From Streptococcus suis (GTDB taxonomy: Bacteria > Bacillota > Bacilli > Lactobacillales > Streptococcaceae): DNA of 64,000 nt. Made by a program: the position numbers and the translations under genes. The notes under the pieces are model-generated. The model was given only the letters and a program-made list of their open reading frames with translations, did no database searches and was not told the DNA's origin. The stretch spans positions 1,178,001 through 1,242,000 of the forward strand of contig NZ_CP082205.1 in assembly GCF_019856455.1 (NCBI RefSeq), read 5' to 3'. Of the stretch, positions 26,741-35,317 are shown piece after piece (the first letter of the stretch is position 1; each line of letters opens with the position of its first letter).

Positions 26741-27924
26741 GCCCTCGCCTAGCCAAACTAGACAAAGAGTTTGAAGAGGCAGGGGGAGAGTGGCGGGAGT
26801 ATCGTATCGGAGATTTATTTGAAAAATTAGAATTAAAATGTCATAGAAAGAATTTTGATAAATTAAAAGACACTTCTAAGGTGCAGAGTATGGAATTTAG
26901 TCTTCCACTTGTTAATGCAAAGCTTGGTAATAATGGTATTATGTTTTATGGTCGTGAGGAAGATTTTGATAGTGCTGAAATGACCATTGATATCATTAGC
27001 AATGGTGCTGTAGCAACAGGTACTGTATATCCACAAATAAAGAAAGTAGGTGTTCTATGGGATGCTTATTTAATAAAATTTAAGAAAGAAATTCTTCCAG
27101 AGCACTTGATATTTATATCTTCAGCTTTAGAGAAATCGATTAAACTGCGTTTTGGTTGGGAGAATAAGGCTGTTTGGACAAAAGTTAGGAGAGAATTTTT
27201 TGAGCTTCCGACTATTAACGGAAAGATAGCATTTTCATATATGGAGAATTACATAAAGACGCTCGAGGCTGAACGCATCGAGACGCTCGAGGCTTACCTA
27301 ACAGTAACTGGACTTAAAGAGTATCATCTTACAAAAAATGATGAGAAAATACTTGACAGATTTGCTAAACTCTCCGATACTGAGAGTAGAGTAGAGTATT
27401 TGGGTACTTATACCCTATCGGATTTATTTTATCTCAACAGTAGCAAGAGGAAATATAATGCAAATTCAATTGAATTTGGAGGAGAATTTCCATATGTTGC
27501 GAGAGGAGAAAGCAATAACGGTATCAGAGGGTATATTACTGAACCAGAAGAGTTTTTAAATCCTGCAGGTTCAATCAGTTTTGGGCAAGATACAGCAACG
27601 ATGTTTTATCAAAAGGAAGCTTATTTTACTGGAGATAAAATTAAAATTTTACAAGCAAAAGACATTGAACTAGATAGATTTACTGGTCAGTACATTATAA
27701 CTGCTATGAGAAAAAGTTTTTCTACATTCAGTTGGGGTAGTAGTTCTTTTAATGAACATGTACTGAAAAGCGTTGAAGTTTCTTTACCTACCCAAAACAA
27801 TCAACCTGACTACACTTTCATGTCCGATTTCATTAAAGTTATCGAAAAATTGGTGATTAAAGACTTGGTTGAATGGACAGACAAGAAAATCCAAGCAACA
27901 AAAGAGGTTGTTGCTCAACATTAA
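26683..27924 (+). CDS. BcgI-like specificity (target-recognition) subunit
   Basis: The frame encodes two target-recognition domains, each beginning like an HsdS repeat: EWREYRIGDLFEKLELK near residue 36 and VEYLGTYTLSDLFYL near 240. They are separated by a conserved helix (MENYIKTLEAERIETLEAYL) and followed by a second helix at the end. It reads the DNA sequence for the fused nuclease-methylase. The only usable in-frame start before the first domain is a TTG at 26683 deep inside the upstream gene and without a Shine-Dalgarno. From 26686 to the first domain there is no ATG, GTG or TTG. Production as a -1 frameshift fusion at 26728-26734 is therefore likely. Confidence 0.82.
   Translation: MGSYPTPPAKRRRRHKKALSPRLAKLDKEFEEAGGEWREYRIGDLFEKLELKCHRKNFDKLKDTSKVQSMEFSLPLVNAKLGNNGIMFYGREEDFDSAEMTIDIISNGAVATGTVYPQIKKVGVLWDAYLIKFKKEILPEHLIFISSALEKSIKLRFGWENKAVWTKVRREFFELPTINGKIAFSYMENYIKTLEAERIETLEAYLTVTGLKEYHLTKNDEKILDRFAKLSDTESRVEYLGTYTLSDLFYLNSSKRKYNANSIEFGGEFPYVARGESNNGIRGYITEPEEFLNPAGSISFGQDTATMFYQKEAYFTGDKIKILQAKDIELDRFTGQYIITAMRKSFSTFSWGSSSFNEHVLKSVEVSLPTQNNQPDYTFMSDFIKVIEKLVIKDLVEWTDKKIQATKEVVAQH
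26711..26736 (+). promoter_or_regulatory. Putative programmed -1 frameshift site between methylase and specificity ORFs
   Basis: In the methylase frame the ribosome reads ACA AAA AAG CCC TAA. The heptamer A AAA AAG (26728-26734) is in the correct phase for a -1 slip and is followed three bases later by the stop. AAAGGAG (26711-26716 region) lies about 11 bases upstream, the distance of the stimulatory Shine-Dalgarno in dnaX. A slip continues as KKALSPRLAKLDKEF into the specificity domains. Confidence 0.65.
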
Positions 27925-27968
27925 CATTTTGCTACGGCATGCAAGCGAGCGTTAGCGAGCTCAAAATG

Positions 27969-28103
27969 GATAATCGCCGCCGTAGTGAAAGAAGCTAATA
28001 ACAAGGTTATTAGCTTCAGGGAAGTTGGAAGACTTCGGCTTCCAACTTAGGAATGGAACTCCGCAGGAGGTCGCTTCCGTCCCCACTACCTAAGGCGATT
28101 ATC
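27969..28103. other. Multibranched palindromic structure (no gene)
   Basis: GATAATCGCC (27969-27978) pairs with GGCGATTATC (28094-28103), and GTAGTG (27982-27987) with CACTAC (28084-28089). Inside this outer stem are a perfect 12-pair hairpin (GAAGCTAATAAC / GTTATTAGCTTC, 27991-28017), a ten-pair hairpin (AAGTTGGAAG / CTTCCAACTT, 28022-28048) and a small CTCC/GGAG hairpin near 28060. An AAAAAAG run follows. It could be a structured RNA, a terminator or a mobile repeat. The 360-base gap between the specificity ORF and parC holds no plausible ORF. Confidence 0.75.
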
Positions 28104-28155
28104 AAAAAAGTAAAAAAGAAAGATAAACTTTCCGTCAAGAAACAAAGAAAGGAAT

Positions 28156-28180
28156 GTTCAGTTAGTAGAACCAACTGAAC
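28156..28180. repeat. Hairpin before parC
   Basis: GTTCAGTT pairs perfectly with AACTGAAC across a nine-base loop. It has no T tract behind it and may be a remnant of the adjacent structured region. Confidence 0.55.
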
Positions 28181-28196
28181 ACGCCCTAAAGGCTGT

Positions 28197-28280
28197 GTCA
28201 AAAAGATAAATCGTCTTGAAAATCAGGATTTTCTGCCGATTTCCTATTTTGACTTTGTCTTTTACGGGCTTTGTATCTTA
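28197..28280 (+). promoter_or_regulatory. Inverted repeat and likely promoter of parC
   Basis: GTCAAAA (28197-28203) and TTTTGAC (28247-28253) are ends of an imperfect inverted repeat with inner arms ATCG/CGAT and AAAATC/GATTTT. TTGACT (28249-28254) in the right arm is a good -35. TATCTT at 28275-28280, or TTGTAT three bases earlier, would be the -10. The parC ATG at 28285 follows directly and no Shine-Dalgarno is visible, so initiation may be leaderless or nearly so. Confidence 0.45.
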
Positions 28281-28284
28281 ATTT

Positions 28285-30738
28285 ATGTCAAACATTCAAA
28301 ACATGTCCCTTGAGGACATCATGGGAGAGCGTTTTGGTCGCTACTCCAAATACATTATTCAGGAGCGGGCTTTGCCGGACATTCGTGACGGTCTCAAGCC
28401 CGTGCAACGTCGGATTCTTTATTCCATGAATAAGGACGGCAATACTTTTGACAAGGGCTATCGTAAGTCCGCCAAGTCAGTCGGGAATATCATGGGGAAT
28501 TTCCACCCGCACGGTGATTCTTCTATTTATGATGCCATGGTCCGCATGAGCCAGGACTGGAAGAACCGTGAGATTTTGGTGGAGATGCACGGAAACAACG
28601 GTTCCATGGACGGCGATCCGCCTGCAGCCATGCGTTACACCGAGGCTCGCCTCTCGGAGATGGCAGGCTACCTGCTGGCCGACATCGAGAAAAAGACGGT
28701 ACCATTTGCCTGGAACTTTGACGATACGGAAAAAGAGCCCACTGTGCTACCAGCTGCCTTCCCTAATCTCTTGGTCAATGGAGCGACAGGAATTTCAGCA
28801 GGATACGCGACTGACATCCCGCCGCATAATCTGGCGGAGGTCATCGATGCCGTTGTTTACATGATTGATCATCCGACTGCTAAGTTAGAAAAGTTGATGG
28901 AGTTCTTGCCTGGGCCTGACTTCCCAACAGGTGCCATTATCCAAGGGGCTGACGAAATCAAGAAAGCCTATGAAACTGGTAAGGGACGTGTCGTTGTCCG
29001 TAGCCGTTGTGAAATTGAGCAACTCAAGGCTGGTAAGAAACAGATTGTCATTACCGAGATTCCTTACGAGGTCAACAAGGCTGTACTGGTCAAGAAAATT
29101 GATGATGTCCGTGTCAACAACAAGGTGCCTGGTATTGCCGAGGTGCGTGATGAGTCAGACCGGACAGGTCTGCGGATTGCCATTGAGCTGAAAAAAGACA
29201 GCGATGAGCAAACCATTCTCAACTACCTCTACAAATACACCGACCTGCAAATCAATTACAACTTCAACATGGTGGCCATTGATAACTTCACACCACGTCA
29301 GGTTGGCTTGCAGAAGATTCTGTCCAGCTACATTGCCCACCGCCGTGAGATTATCATTGCCCGGTCTAAGTTTGACAAGGAAAAGGCAGAAAAACGCCTC
29401 CATATCGTAGAAGGTTTGATCCGTGTCATTTCCATCTTGGACGAGGTTATTGCTCTTATCCGTGCTTCTGAAAACAAGGCGGATGCCAAGGAAAACTTGA
29501 AAATCAGCTATGATTTCAGCGAGGAACAGGCTGAGGCTATCGTGACCTTGCAACTTTACCGTTTGACAAACACCGATATTGTGACCTTGGAAAATGAAGA
29601 AGCAGCTCTACGCGAGCAGATTCAGACCTTGGCAGCCATTATTGGCGACGAACGGACCATGTTCAATCTCATGAAGAAAGAACTGCGTGAGGTCAGGAAG
29701 CAATTTGGTAATCCTCGTTTGAGTGAGTTACAAGATCAAGCAGAAGCGATTGAGATTGATACCGCTAGCTTGATTGTCGAGGAAGAGACTTTTGTCAGCG
29801 TGACTAAGGCTGGCTATATCAAACGGACTAGTCCGCGTTCTTTCGGTGCTTCAACGGTGGAAGAAGTTGGCAAGCGGGATGACGATCAGCTGATTTTCTT
29901 GCAGAATGCCAAGACAACCCAGCACCTCTTGCTCTTTACCAATCTTGGAAATGTCATCTACCGACCTGTCCATGAGTTGACAGATATTCGTTGGAAGGAC
30001 ATTGGTGAACACCTTAGCCAGACACTCATGAATTTTGAGACCAATGAAGAAATTATCTTTGCTGAATTGGTGGAGAATTTTGAGGAGGGAACTTATTTTG
30101 CGGTGACCAAATATGGTCAAATCAAGCGTGTGGAGCGGAAGGAGTTTGCTCCTTGGCGAACTTACAAGTCCAAGTCAACCAAGTATGCCAAACTCAAAGA
30201 TGCGGAGGATGTGGTCATTACTGTATCACCTGTGGTCTTGGACGACATTATGCTTATCACAGAAAAGGGCTACGCTCTGCGATTTAACATCGAAGAAGTG
30301 CCAATCATCGGTGCCAAGGCGGCCGGTGTCAAGGCGGTCAACCTCAAGGACGAGGATGTGGTGGTTGCGGCCTTTATCAGCAAAACCAGCTCCGTCTATC
30401 TCCTGACTCAGCGTGGTAGTTTGAAGCGGATGGCGACGGAGGAAATCCCTGTGACCAGCCGTGCCAAGCGTGGTTTGCAGGTTTTGCGAGAGCTCAAGTC
30501 TAAACCGCACCGTGTCTTTGCTGCGGGTCCAGTCTTGACGGATCAGGGCGATTTTGATCTCTTTAGCACGACAAATGAAGATGAAACGACAAGTCAAATC
30601 TTTCACGTGCAGTCCAAAACGGGTAAACTCTATGATGTCGATGTGACCCAGCTTAGCCTGTCCGAACGAACCAGCAACGGTAGCTTTATTTCAGACACCA
30701 TTTCTGATGAGGAAGTCTTCAGAGCCTGGATAGACTAA
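28285..30738 (+). CDS. parC: DNA topoisomerase IV subunit A ParC
   Basis: The 817-residue protein starts [20 protein letters not shown] as in other streptococci. It has the breakage-reunion domain with catalytic Tyr118 ([11 protein letters not shown]) and a C-terminal beta-pinwheel with repeated ITxxGY/xxRG-type blades. In the quinolone-resistance region it has Ser79 and Asp83 ([10 protein letters not shown]), the susceptible wild-type residues at these two positions. Together with ParE it separates replicated chromosomes. The gene is complete. It is separated from parE by the accessory block and appears to have its own promoter. Confidence 0.97.
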   Translation: MSNIQNMSLEDIMGERFGRYSKYIIQERALPDIRDGLKPVQRRILYSMNKDGNTFDKGYRKSAKSVGNIMGNFHPHGDSSIYDAMVRMSQDWKNREILVEMHGNNGSMDGDPPAAMRYTEARLSEMAGYLLADIEKKTVPFAWNFDDTEKEPTVLPAAFPNLLVNGATGISAGYATDIPPHNLAEVIDAVVYMIDHPTAKLEKLMEFLPGPDFPTGAIIQGADEIKKAYETGKGRVVVRSRCEIEQLKAGKKQIVITEIPYEVNKAVLVKKIDDVRVNNKVPGIAEVRDESDRTGLRIAIELKKDSDEQTILNYLYKYTDLQINYNFNMVAIDNFTPRQVGLQKILSSYIAHRREIIIARSKFDKEKAEKRLHIVEGLIRVISILDEVIALIRASENKADAKENLKISYDFSEEQAEAIVTLQLYRLTNTDIVTLENEEAALREQIQTLAAIIGDERTMFNLMKKELREVRKQFGNPRLSELQDQAEAIEIDTASLIVEEETFVSVTKAGYIKRTSPRSFGASTVEEVGKRDDDQLIFLQNAKTTQHLLLFTNLGNVIYRPVHELTDIRWKDIGEHLSQTLMNFETNEEIIFAELVENFEEGTYFAVTKYGQIKRVERKEFAPWRTYKSKSTKYAKLKDAEDVVITVSPVVLDDIMLITEKGYALRFNIEEVPIIGAKAAGVKAVNLKDEDVVVAAFISKTSSVYLLTQRGSLKRMATEEIPVTSRAKRGLQVLRELKSKPHRVFAAGPVLTDQGDFDLFSTTNEDETTSQIFHVQSKTGKLYDVDVTQLSLSERTSNGSFISDTISDEEVFRAWID

Positions 30739-30749
30739 AAAAATTGCTG

Positions 30750-30804
30750 AGATTTGCTTCGCAAATCTTATCTCCAACCTTTAACAGTCCACTGGACTGT
30801 TAAA
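30750..30804 (+). terminator. Two hairpins behind parC
   Basis: AGATTTGC/GCAAATCT (30750-30768) is followed by the near-perfect 25-base palindrome TTTAACAGTCCA/TGGACTGTTAAA (30780-30804). Neither has a strong T tract, so termination strength is uncertain. Confidence 0.5.
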
Positions 30805-30805
30805 C

Positions 30806-30849
30806 CCAATCAACCACTGCGCTGAGATGTTGACACGAACACTGAGAAG
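30806..30849 (-). repeat. 44-bp dispersed repeat, inverted copy of 20092-20135
   Basis: The reverse complement matches the block beside the IS4 insertion almost exactly (core CTGCGCTGAGATGTTGACAC here). Flanking sequences differ, so it is a dispersed element and not part of a gene. Confidence 0.75.
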
Positions 30850-30891
30850 TGGGTCAGGGCTTTTTGCTATACTGTAGAGGAGGTAAATATT

Positions 30892-31509
30892 ATGAAAATT
30901 ATCAAATTATTTTTCAGTATAAAAGTCTATCTATGGCTTGTTCTGTCCTTCCTTCTGTTATTGTGTGGTGTATGGGGATACGGTTACATCTCTGGTGAAA
31001 AGAGTAATCAGCAGGAAGTGAGTGTCCATACGGCTATTGAGTCTGTCGAGCAAGTCAATGAATTGGTATTTCTAAATACAGCTGTCCAGAAAATTGTGAC
31101 TGCTAAAAACTACACGGTCTTATTTGGTCAAGAAATGCCCTTCTCAGAGAAATCAGCCCTCTTAATTATCAAGTACAAGGCAAAATTTGGTATCAAAAGT
31201 CCTGTATCTATTGAACATCTTTCTGAAAATCGGTACAAAATTACCCTTCCAGCCTTTGAAGTCATTGGATTGGAATTAGATGCAGAAGAACCTTATACCT
31301 TATATGATAAGAGTGGTGAGATACTGAGTTTTGCGACAGAAGAGATCGATACTGCCCAACTTATCACAGATGAATTTCAGTCAGCAGAACAAGAAACGTT
31401 TCTAGCAGATTATCAGGAGGACATAAAAGAGTCAGCCAAAACCTACTATCAAAATTTATTCAGTGCTATCTCACCTGAAATTCAACTAGAATTTGTTTTT
31501 AAAGAGTAA
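30892..31509 (+). CDS. Membrane-anchored protein, DUF4230-like
   Basis: The 205-residue product has an N-terminal membrane anchor (about residues 10-33: VYLWLVLSFLLLLCGVWGYG) and an extracytoplasmic domain. The pattern FLNTAVQKI ... LIIKYKAKFGI ... ITLPAFEVIG recalls the DUF4230 family, whose function is unknown to me. ATG at 30892 follows GAGGAGG; a TATACT -10 lies at about 30869-30874. A terminator follows at 31511. It is a single-gene unit between parC and ilvE and appears intact. Confidence 0.7.
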   Translation: MKIIKLFFSIKVYLWLVLSFLLLLCGVWGYGYISGEKSNQQEVSVHTAIESVEQVNELVFLNTAVQKIVTAKNYTVLFGQEMPFSEKSALLIIKYKAKFGIKSPVSIEHLSENRYKITLPAFEVIGLELDAEEPYTLYDKSGEILSFATEEIDTAQLITDEFQSAEQETFLADYQEDIKESAKTYYQNLFSAISPEIQLEFVFKE

Positions 31510-31510
31510 G

Positions 31511-31536
31511 AGTCTGGTTTACCAGGCTTTTTCTTA
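31511..31536 (+). terminator. Terminator before ilvE
   Basis: AGTCTGG pairs with CCAGGCT (one G-U pair) around TTTA and is followed by TTTTTCTT. Confidence 0.8.
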
Positions 31537-31545
31537 TATTCACAA

Positions 31546-31592
31546 AATTTTCTGAATTTTTAATTGAAAATCACTTTCAAAAGTAGTAAAAT
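31546..31592 (+). promoter_or_regulatory. CodY box and promoter of ilvE
   Basis: AATTTTCTGAATTTT (31546-31560) matches the CodY consensus AATTTTCWGAAAATT at 13 of 15 positions. It abuts the promoter TTGAAA (31564-31569), 17-base spacer, TAAAAT (31587-31592). CodY represses branched-chain amino acid genes when these amino acids are plentiful, which fits the gene behind it. Confidence 0.75.
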
Positions 31593-31619
31593 AATAAAAA
31601 ATGAATTTGGAGAAACTAT

Positions 31620-32642
31620 ATGACAGTGAACATTGACTGGGAAAACCTTGGTTTTTCTTATATGAAACTACCTTATCGCTTCATCGCTCATTTCAAAAAC
31701 GGCCAGTGGTCTGAGGGGCAATTGACCGAAGATGCGGAACTGCACATTTCAGAAAGCTCACCAGCCCTTCACTATGGGCAGCAGGCCTTTGAGGGCCTTA
31801 AAGCCTATCGTACCAAGGAGGGAAAACTCCAGCTCTTTCGTCCAGACCAAAACGCTGAGCGCCTGCAACGGACAGCTGACCGCTTGCTCATGGAGCCTGT
31901 ACCGACTGATCTTTTCATCAAGGCTTGTAAAGAAGTGGTCAAAGCCAATGCAGACTACGTTCCTCCCTATGGAACTGGTGGCACCCTCTATCTCCGCCCG
32001 CTCCTCATCGGCGTCGGCGACATCATCGGCGTCAAACCTGCGGAAGAGTATATTTTCACCGTTTTCGCCATGCCGGTTGGCAACTATTTCAAGGGCGGCC
32101 TGGCTCCGACCAACTTCCTCATCCAAGACAAGTACGACCGTGCAGCACCTAACGGAACTGGGGCAGCCAAGGTCGGCGGTAACTACGCAGCATCGCTCTT
32201 ACCGGGTCAATATGCCAAAAAGCAGGGCTTCTCAGATGTGATTTACCTAGACCCAGCTACCCACACCAAGATTGAAGAAGTAGGGTCTGCTAACTTCTTT
32301 GGGATTACAGCCAATAACGAGTTTGTCACACCGATTTCACCATCAATCTTGCCGTCCATTACCAAGTATTCTCTCTTGTATTTGGCAGAGCATCGTCTGG
32401 GGATGAAGGCAGTGGAACGTGAAGTCCTTGTCGAAGAATTAGATCAGTTTGTCGAAGCAGGAGCCTGCGGAACAGCTGCAGTCATCTCACCAATTGGTGG
32501 TATCCAGATTGCAGACAAACTCCATATTTTCCATAGTGAAACAGAAGTAGGACCTGTCACTCGTAAATTGTATGAAGAATTAACAGGTATCCAGTTTGGT
32601 GATATTGAAGCTCCTGAAGGCTGGATTGTCGAAGTAGATTAA
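31620..32642 (+). CDS. ilvE: Branched-chain amino acid aminotransferase
   Basis: A 340-residue fold-type IV PLP enzyme of the IlvE family. Recognisable segments are LHYGQQAFEGLKAYR, LRPLLIGVGDIIGVKP, the PLP-lysine region GTGAAKVGGNYAASL, and GACGTAAVISPIGGI. It exchanges amino groups between leucine, isoleucine or valine and 2-oxoglutarate, as the last biosynthetic or first degradative step. The ATG at 31620 follows GGAGAA. A CodY box lies just before the promoter. Length and motifs are normal, and a terminator follows within five bases. Confidence 0.97.
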   Translation: MTVNIDWENLGFSYMKLPYRFIAHFKNGQWSEGQLTEDAELHISESSPALHYGQQAFEGLKAYRTKEGKLQLFRPDQNAERLQRTADRLLMEPVPTDLFIKACKEVVKANADYVPPYGTGGTLYLRPLLIGVGDIIGVKPAEEYIFTVFAMPVGNYFKGGLAPTNFLIQDKYDRAAPNGTGAAKVGGNYAASLLPGQYAKKQGFSDVIYLDPATHTKIEEVGSANFFGITANNEFVTPISPSILPSITKYSLLYLAEHRLGMKAVEREVLVEELDQFVEAGACGTAAVISPIGGIQIADKLHIFHSETEVGPVTRKLYEELTGIQFGDIEAPEGWIVEVD

Positions 32643-32646
32643 TTTC

Positions 32647-32681
32647 AGAGGGCTTGCACTTGCAAGCTCTTCTCTTTTTTT
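32647..32681 (+). terminator. Terminator of ilvE
   Basis: AGAGGGCTTGC pairs with GCAAGCTCT (small mismatch) and is followed by TCTCTTTTTTTG. Confidence 0.85.
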
Positions 32682-32708
32682 GTAGAATAGTAAAAGTGAG
32701 GTTTGAAA

Positions 32709-32942
32709 ATGAGTAAAAAAGATAAAAAAATTGAAATTCAGATTGAAGATAGCAAAGTTCTTGTCAATAGAGAAGAGTTCCCTGGCTACCGCCTTGTTAT
32801 AGGTAAAAAAGTAATTGGAGAAATTGCAGAATTGGCTGAAAATAACTTTGCAGTTATAAAAAATGGAAACACCGAAAGCTTTTACAAAAAATTAGAAAAA
32901 GCAGTCGAAAATATTATTGAAAATTATAATTTAAGTCACTAA
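32709..32942 (+). CDS. Conserved small streptococcal protein (DUF2969-like)
   Basis: Start set at the ATG at 32709 (MSKKDKKIEIQIEDSKV), behind GTGAGG; 77 residues. The pattern VIGKKVIGEIAEL ... FYKKLEKAVENIIENYNLS fits the DUF2969 family found beside rpsA or tRNA genes in lactic acid bacteria. The function is unknown. The protein is small, charged and soluble, with no signal peptide. It precedes a tRNA/rpsA cluster on the same strand. Confidence 0.8.
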   Translation: MSKKDKKIEIQIEDSKVLVNREEFPGYRLVIGKKVIGEIAELAENNFAVIKNGNTESFYKKLEKAVENIIENYNLSH

Positions 32943-32993
32943 AAGGCTTGTAATAGTCGCTATTTTATGTTAGAATAGTGACTGTTAGTGTAC

Positions 32994-33074
32994 GGAGAGA
33001 TAGCGAAGAGGCTAAACGCAGCGGACTGTAAATCCGCTCCTTCGGGTTCGGGGGTTCGAATCCCTCTCTCTCCA
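32994..33074 (+). tRNA. tRNA-Tyr (GTA)
   Basis: An 81-base class II tRNA. The acceptor arms GGAGAGA and TCTCTCC pair, the anticodon loop reads CTGTAAA (anticodon GTA), there is a long variable arm (CTCCTTCGGGTTC) and a GGTTCGAATCC T arm. Encoded CCA is present at 33072-33074. Confidence 0.95.
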
Positions 33075-33309
33075 TTGAACAGGATACAAAGGACGTTAAG
33101 AAATCCGTATGAAAATAGGAAACTGACGTAGTGTGCTAAACACACAAGGAAGTTTATCTTTTTCACTAGGATTTTAGTCCGTGTTCAACTAAGATACGAG
33201 AGATGTTCTGGTTTATCAGAAATTTCTGTAGAAAATTAGGAGACTGACGCTGAATGTTAACACTCAAGGAAGGCTATCTATTTTCCTAAGAAATTAATAT
33301 CGAGTTCAA
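33075..33309. repeat. Two tandem structured repeat units between tRNA-Tyr and tRNA-Gln
   Basis: Unit 1 (33075-33188) and unit 2 (33189-33309) share GATAC-A near the left, GAAAAT-AGGA-ACTGACG in the middle, then AACAC-CAAGGAAG--TATCT and a GTTCAA end. Unit 1 folds almost end to end: TTGAAC/GTTCAA, GGAC/GTCC, AAATCC/GGATTT, GGAAACT with AGTTTATC, and GTGT/ACAC as terminal stem. The internal loop CTGACG...CAAGGAAG is identical in both units. No ORF is present. It resembles a duplicated structured RNA or MITE. Confidence 0.7.
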
Positions 33310-33349
33310 TTTCTTGTGATTAGTAAATAAATGAATTGTATCTATTTTT

Positions 33350-33421
33350 TGGGGTATCGCCAAGCGGTAAGGCAAGGGACTTTGACTCCCTCATGCGTTG
33401 GTTCGAATCCAGCTACCCCAG
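33350..33421 (+). tRNA. tRNA-Gln (TTG)
   Basis: A 72-base tRNA with acceptor TGGGGTA/TACCCCA, anticodon loop CTTTGAC (anticodon TTG) and T arm TGGTTCGAATCCAG. The discriminator is G at 33421; CCA is not encoded. Confidence 0.95.
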
Positions 33422-33544
33422 TAAAGGTACTAGATATAGTCTAGTTCGTCAAAGATGTCTAATTGTTGTTGTCCTTGCGTGTGCCTTAAATAAAATATAT
33501 TTTATGTTGGGTCGAAAGACCTGATTGTCGGAGGTTTTTTTATA

Positions 33545-34750
33545 ATGAACGAATTTGAAGATTTGTTGAACAGTGTAAGCGAAGTTACACCTGGTAATGT
33601 GGTAACTGCAGAAGTATTGACAGTTGATGCTGGTCAAGCAAACGTAGCTATCTCAGGAACTGGTGTTGAAGGCGTATTGACTCTTCGTGAGTTGACTAAC
33701 GACCGTGATGCTGATATCAACGACCTTGTAAAAGTTGGTGAAACACTTGAATTGTTAGTACTTCGCCAAGTTGTTGGTAAAGATACAGACACTGTTACTT
33801 ATCTTGTATCTAAAAAACGTTTGGAAGCACGTAAAGCATGGGACAAGCTTGTTGGTCGTGAAGAAGAAGTTGTTACAGTTAAAGTAACTCGTGCCGTTAA
33901 AGGCGGTCTTGCAGTTGAATTTGAAGGTCTTCGTGGTTTCATCCCAGCTTCAATGATCGACAGCCGTTTCACTCGTAACACTGAGCGTTTTGTAGGTCAA
34001 GAATTTGATGCTAAAATCAAAGAAGTTGATCCTGCTGAGAACCGTTTCATCTTGTCACGTCGTGACGTTGTTGAAGCAGAAGCTGCGGCTGCACGTGCTG
34101 AAGTATTCGGTAAATTGGCAGTTGGTGAAGTTGTGACTGGTAAAGTTGCACGTATCACAAGCTTCGGTGCTTTCATCGACCTTGGTGGTGTAGATGGTTT
34201 GGTACACTTGACTGAATTGTCACACGAGCGTAACGTATCTCCTAAATCAGCTGTAACAGTTGGTGAAGAAGTTGAAGTTAAAGTTCTTGCAATCGACGAA
34301 GTTGAAGGTCGCGTATCATTGTCATTGAAAGCTACACAGCCTGGTCCATGGGATGGCGTTGAGCAAAAATTGGCAGCTGGCGACGTCATCGAAGGTAAAG
34401 TAAAACGCTTGACTGACTTCGGTGCTTTCGTTGAAGTATTGCCAGGTATCGATGGTTTGGTACACATTTCACAAATTTCACACAAACGTGTTGAAAATCC
34501 AAAAGACGCTTTGTCAGTAGGTCAAGAAGTTACTGTTAAAGTTCTTGAAGTGAACGCAGCTGATGAGCGTGTATCACTTTCTATCAAAGCTTTGGAAGAG
34601 CGTCCAGCAGTTGCTGAAGGTGAAGAAAAAGCTGAAAAACGTGCTCCACGTCCACGTCGTCAAAAACGTGAAGAAAAACGTGATTACGAATTGCCAGAAA
34701 CTCAATCTGGATTCTCAATGGCTGACCTTTTCGGTGACATTGAATTGTAA
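33545..34750 (+). CDS. rpsA: 30S ribosomal protein S1
   Basis: The 401-residue protein has four S1 RNA-binding domains, shorter than the six of E. coli S1 but usual for streptococci. Repeated signatures [20 protein letters not shown] and [20 protein letters not shown] are clear in domains 3 and 4, each followed by VHLTELSH or VHISQISH. A basic tail ([17 protein letters not shown]) follows. S1 binds mRNA and helps initiation on structured leaders. ATG at 33545 has GGAGG eight or nine bases upstream. Possible promoter elements (TTGTCC 33469, TAAAAT 33491) lie just behind tRNA-Gln. Confidence 0.96.
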   Translation: MNEFEDLLNSVSEVTPGNVVTAEVLTVDAGQANVAISGTGVEGVLTLRELTNDRDADINDLVKVGETLELLVLRQVVGKDTDTVTYLVSKKRLEARKAWDKLVGREEEVVTVKVTRAVKGGLAVEFEGLRGFIPASMIDSRFTRNTERFVGQEFDAKIKEVDPAENRFILSRRDVVEAEAAAARAEVFGKLAVGEVVTGKVARITSFGAFIDLGGVDGLVHLTELSHERNVSPKSAVTVGEEVEVKVLAIDEVEGRVSLSLKATQPGPWDGVEQKLAAGDVIEGKVKRLTDFGAFVEVLPGIDGLVHISQISHKRVENPKDALSVGQEVTVKVLEVNAADERVSLSIKALEERPAVAEGEEKAEKRAPRPRRQKREEKRDYELPETQSGFSMADLFGDIEL

Positions 34751-34757
34751 TTCATAT

Positions 34758-34783
34758 AAAAACTTGCCTTGTGCAAGTTTTTC
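34758..34783 (+). terminator. Terminator of rpsA
   Basis: A perfect ten-pair stem AAAAACTTGC/GCAAGTTTTT with a four-base loop, immediately before the tRNA-Arg gene. Confidence 0.9.
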
Positions 34784-34786
34784 CTT

Positions 34787-34860
34787 TCCACCCTTAGTGT
34801 AATGGATATCACGTAAGATTCCGGTTCTTGAGATGGGGGTTCGATTCCCTCAGGGTGGAC
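34787..34860 (+). tRNA. tRNA-Arg (CCG)
   Basis: The acceptor TCCACCC pairs with GGGTGGA, and the D arm contains TAATGGATA. The anticodon loop TTCCGGT has anticodon CCG, and the T arm has GGTTCGATTCCC. The discriminator is C at 34860 and CCA is not encoded. The stem starting TAAGA closes with one G-U pair. Confidence 0.9.
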
Positions 34861-34867
34861 TAAATTG

Positions 34868-34894
34868 AAAAGCCTGCATTAACAGGCTTTTTTC
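34868..34894 (+). terminator. Terminator behind tRNA-Arg
   Basis: AAAAGCCTG pairs with CAGGCTTTT and is followed by TTTCTTATAT. Confidence 0.9.
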
Positions 34895-34920
34895 TTATAT
34901 TATATCAAGGAGGTTATGAT

Positions 34921-34942
34921 ATGTTACATTTTGAAAATGACT
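34921..34942 (+). pseudogene. First seven codons of a threonine aldolase gene, cut off by IS110
   Basis: ATG TTA CAT TTT GAA AAT GAC follows an excellent AAGGAGG site (34908-34913 region) and encodes MLHFEND. The next codons, TAT AAC AAA GGT, lie 1607 bases away at 36549. The original start and ribosome site are thus separated from the rest of the gene. Confidence 0.9.
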
Positions 34943-35317
34943 GATATGTAAAGCCCTTTGTCAAGTAAAAACAATCGAACTGATAAAAAAATGAAAAGTA
35001 TCTAGAAAGAGCCTAGTTCTTAGCTTCGGGCATTGGCCACTCTGATATTCGTGGATTGGTTACCTACAGGTCAATGGTTCTGCCGCGAGTCCTACTCTCT
35101 ATAAGCGTGGATCACAATTGTGCCACTTAGTCGTTTCGTAGATGACTCAAACCTTGAAGTCCTAAACTCCTTCAAGATACTTTCCATTCAAACATGATTT
35201 CAATCCTTATTTCTGTCCAAATTCACCCAGTGATTTTGGATAGAAATAGGGATTCCTCATCGCTCTGCGATGATAAAACTTAATGGTCAAAAGTGTACAT
35301 GAAAACAAGCGCTAACT
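34943..35317 (-). ncRNA. Putative bridge/seek RNA region of IS110 copy 2
   Basis: Equivalent to 2149-2523 in copy 1 and apparently identical. The loop complementary to the end-to-end junction is at 35041-35050. See copy 1 for structure and guide-like pairings. Confidence 0.65.

Noticed and set aside
24716..27924. Incomplete type I restriction system missing HsdR
   Set aside because: The methylase protein has its own nuclease motif at the N terminus, matching BcgI-type systems that need no HsdR.
28370..28640. Possible quinolone-resistance changes in parC
   Set aside because: Ser79 and Asp83 are the wild-type residues at the usual positions.
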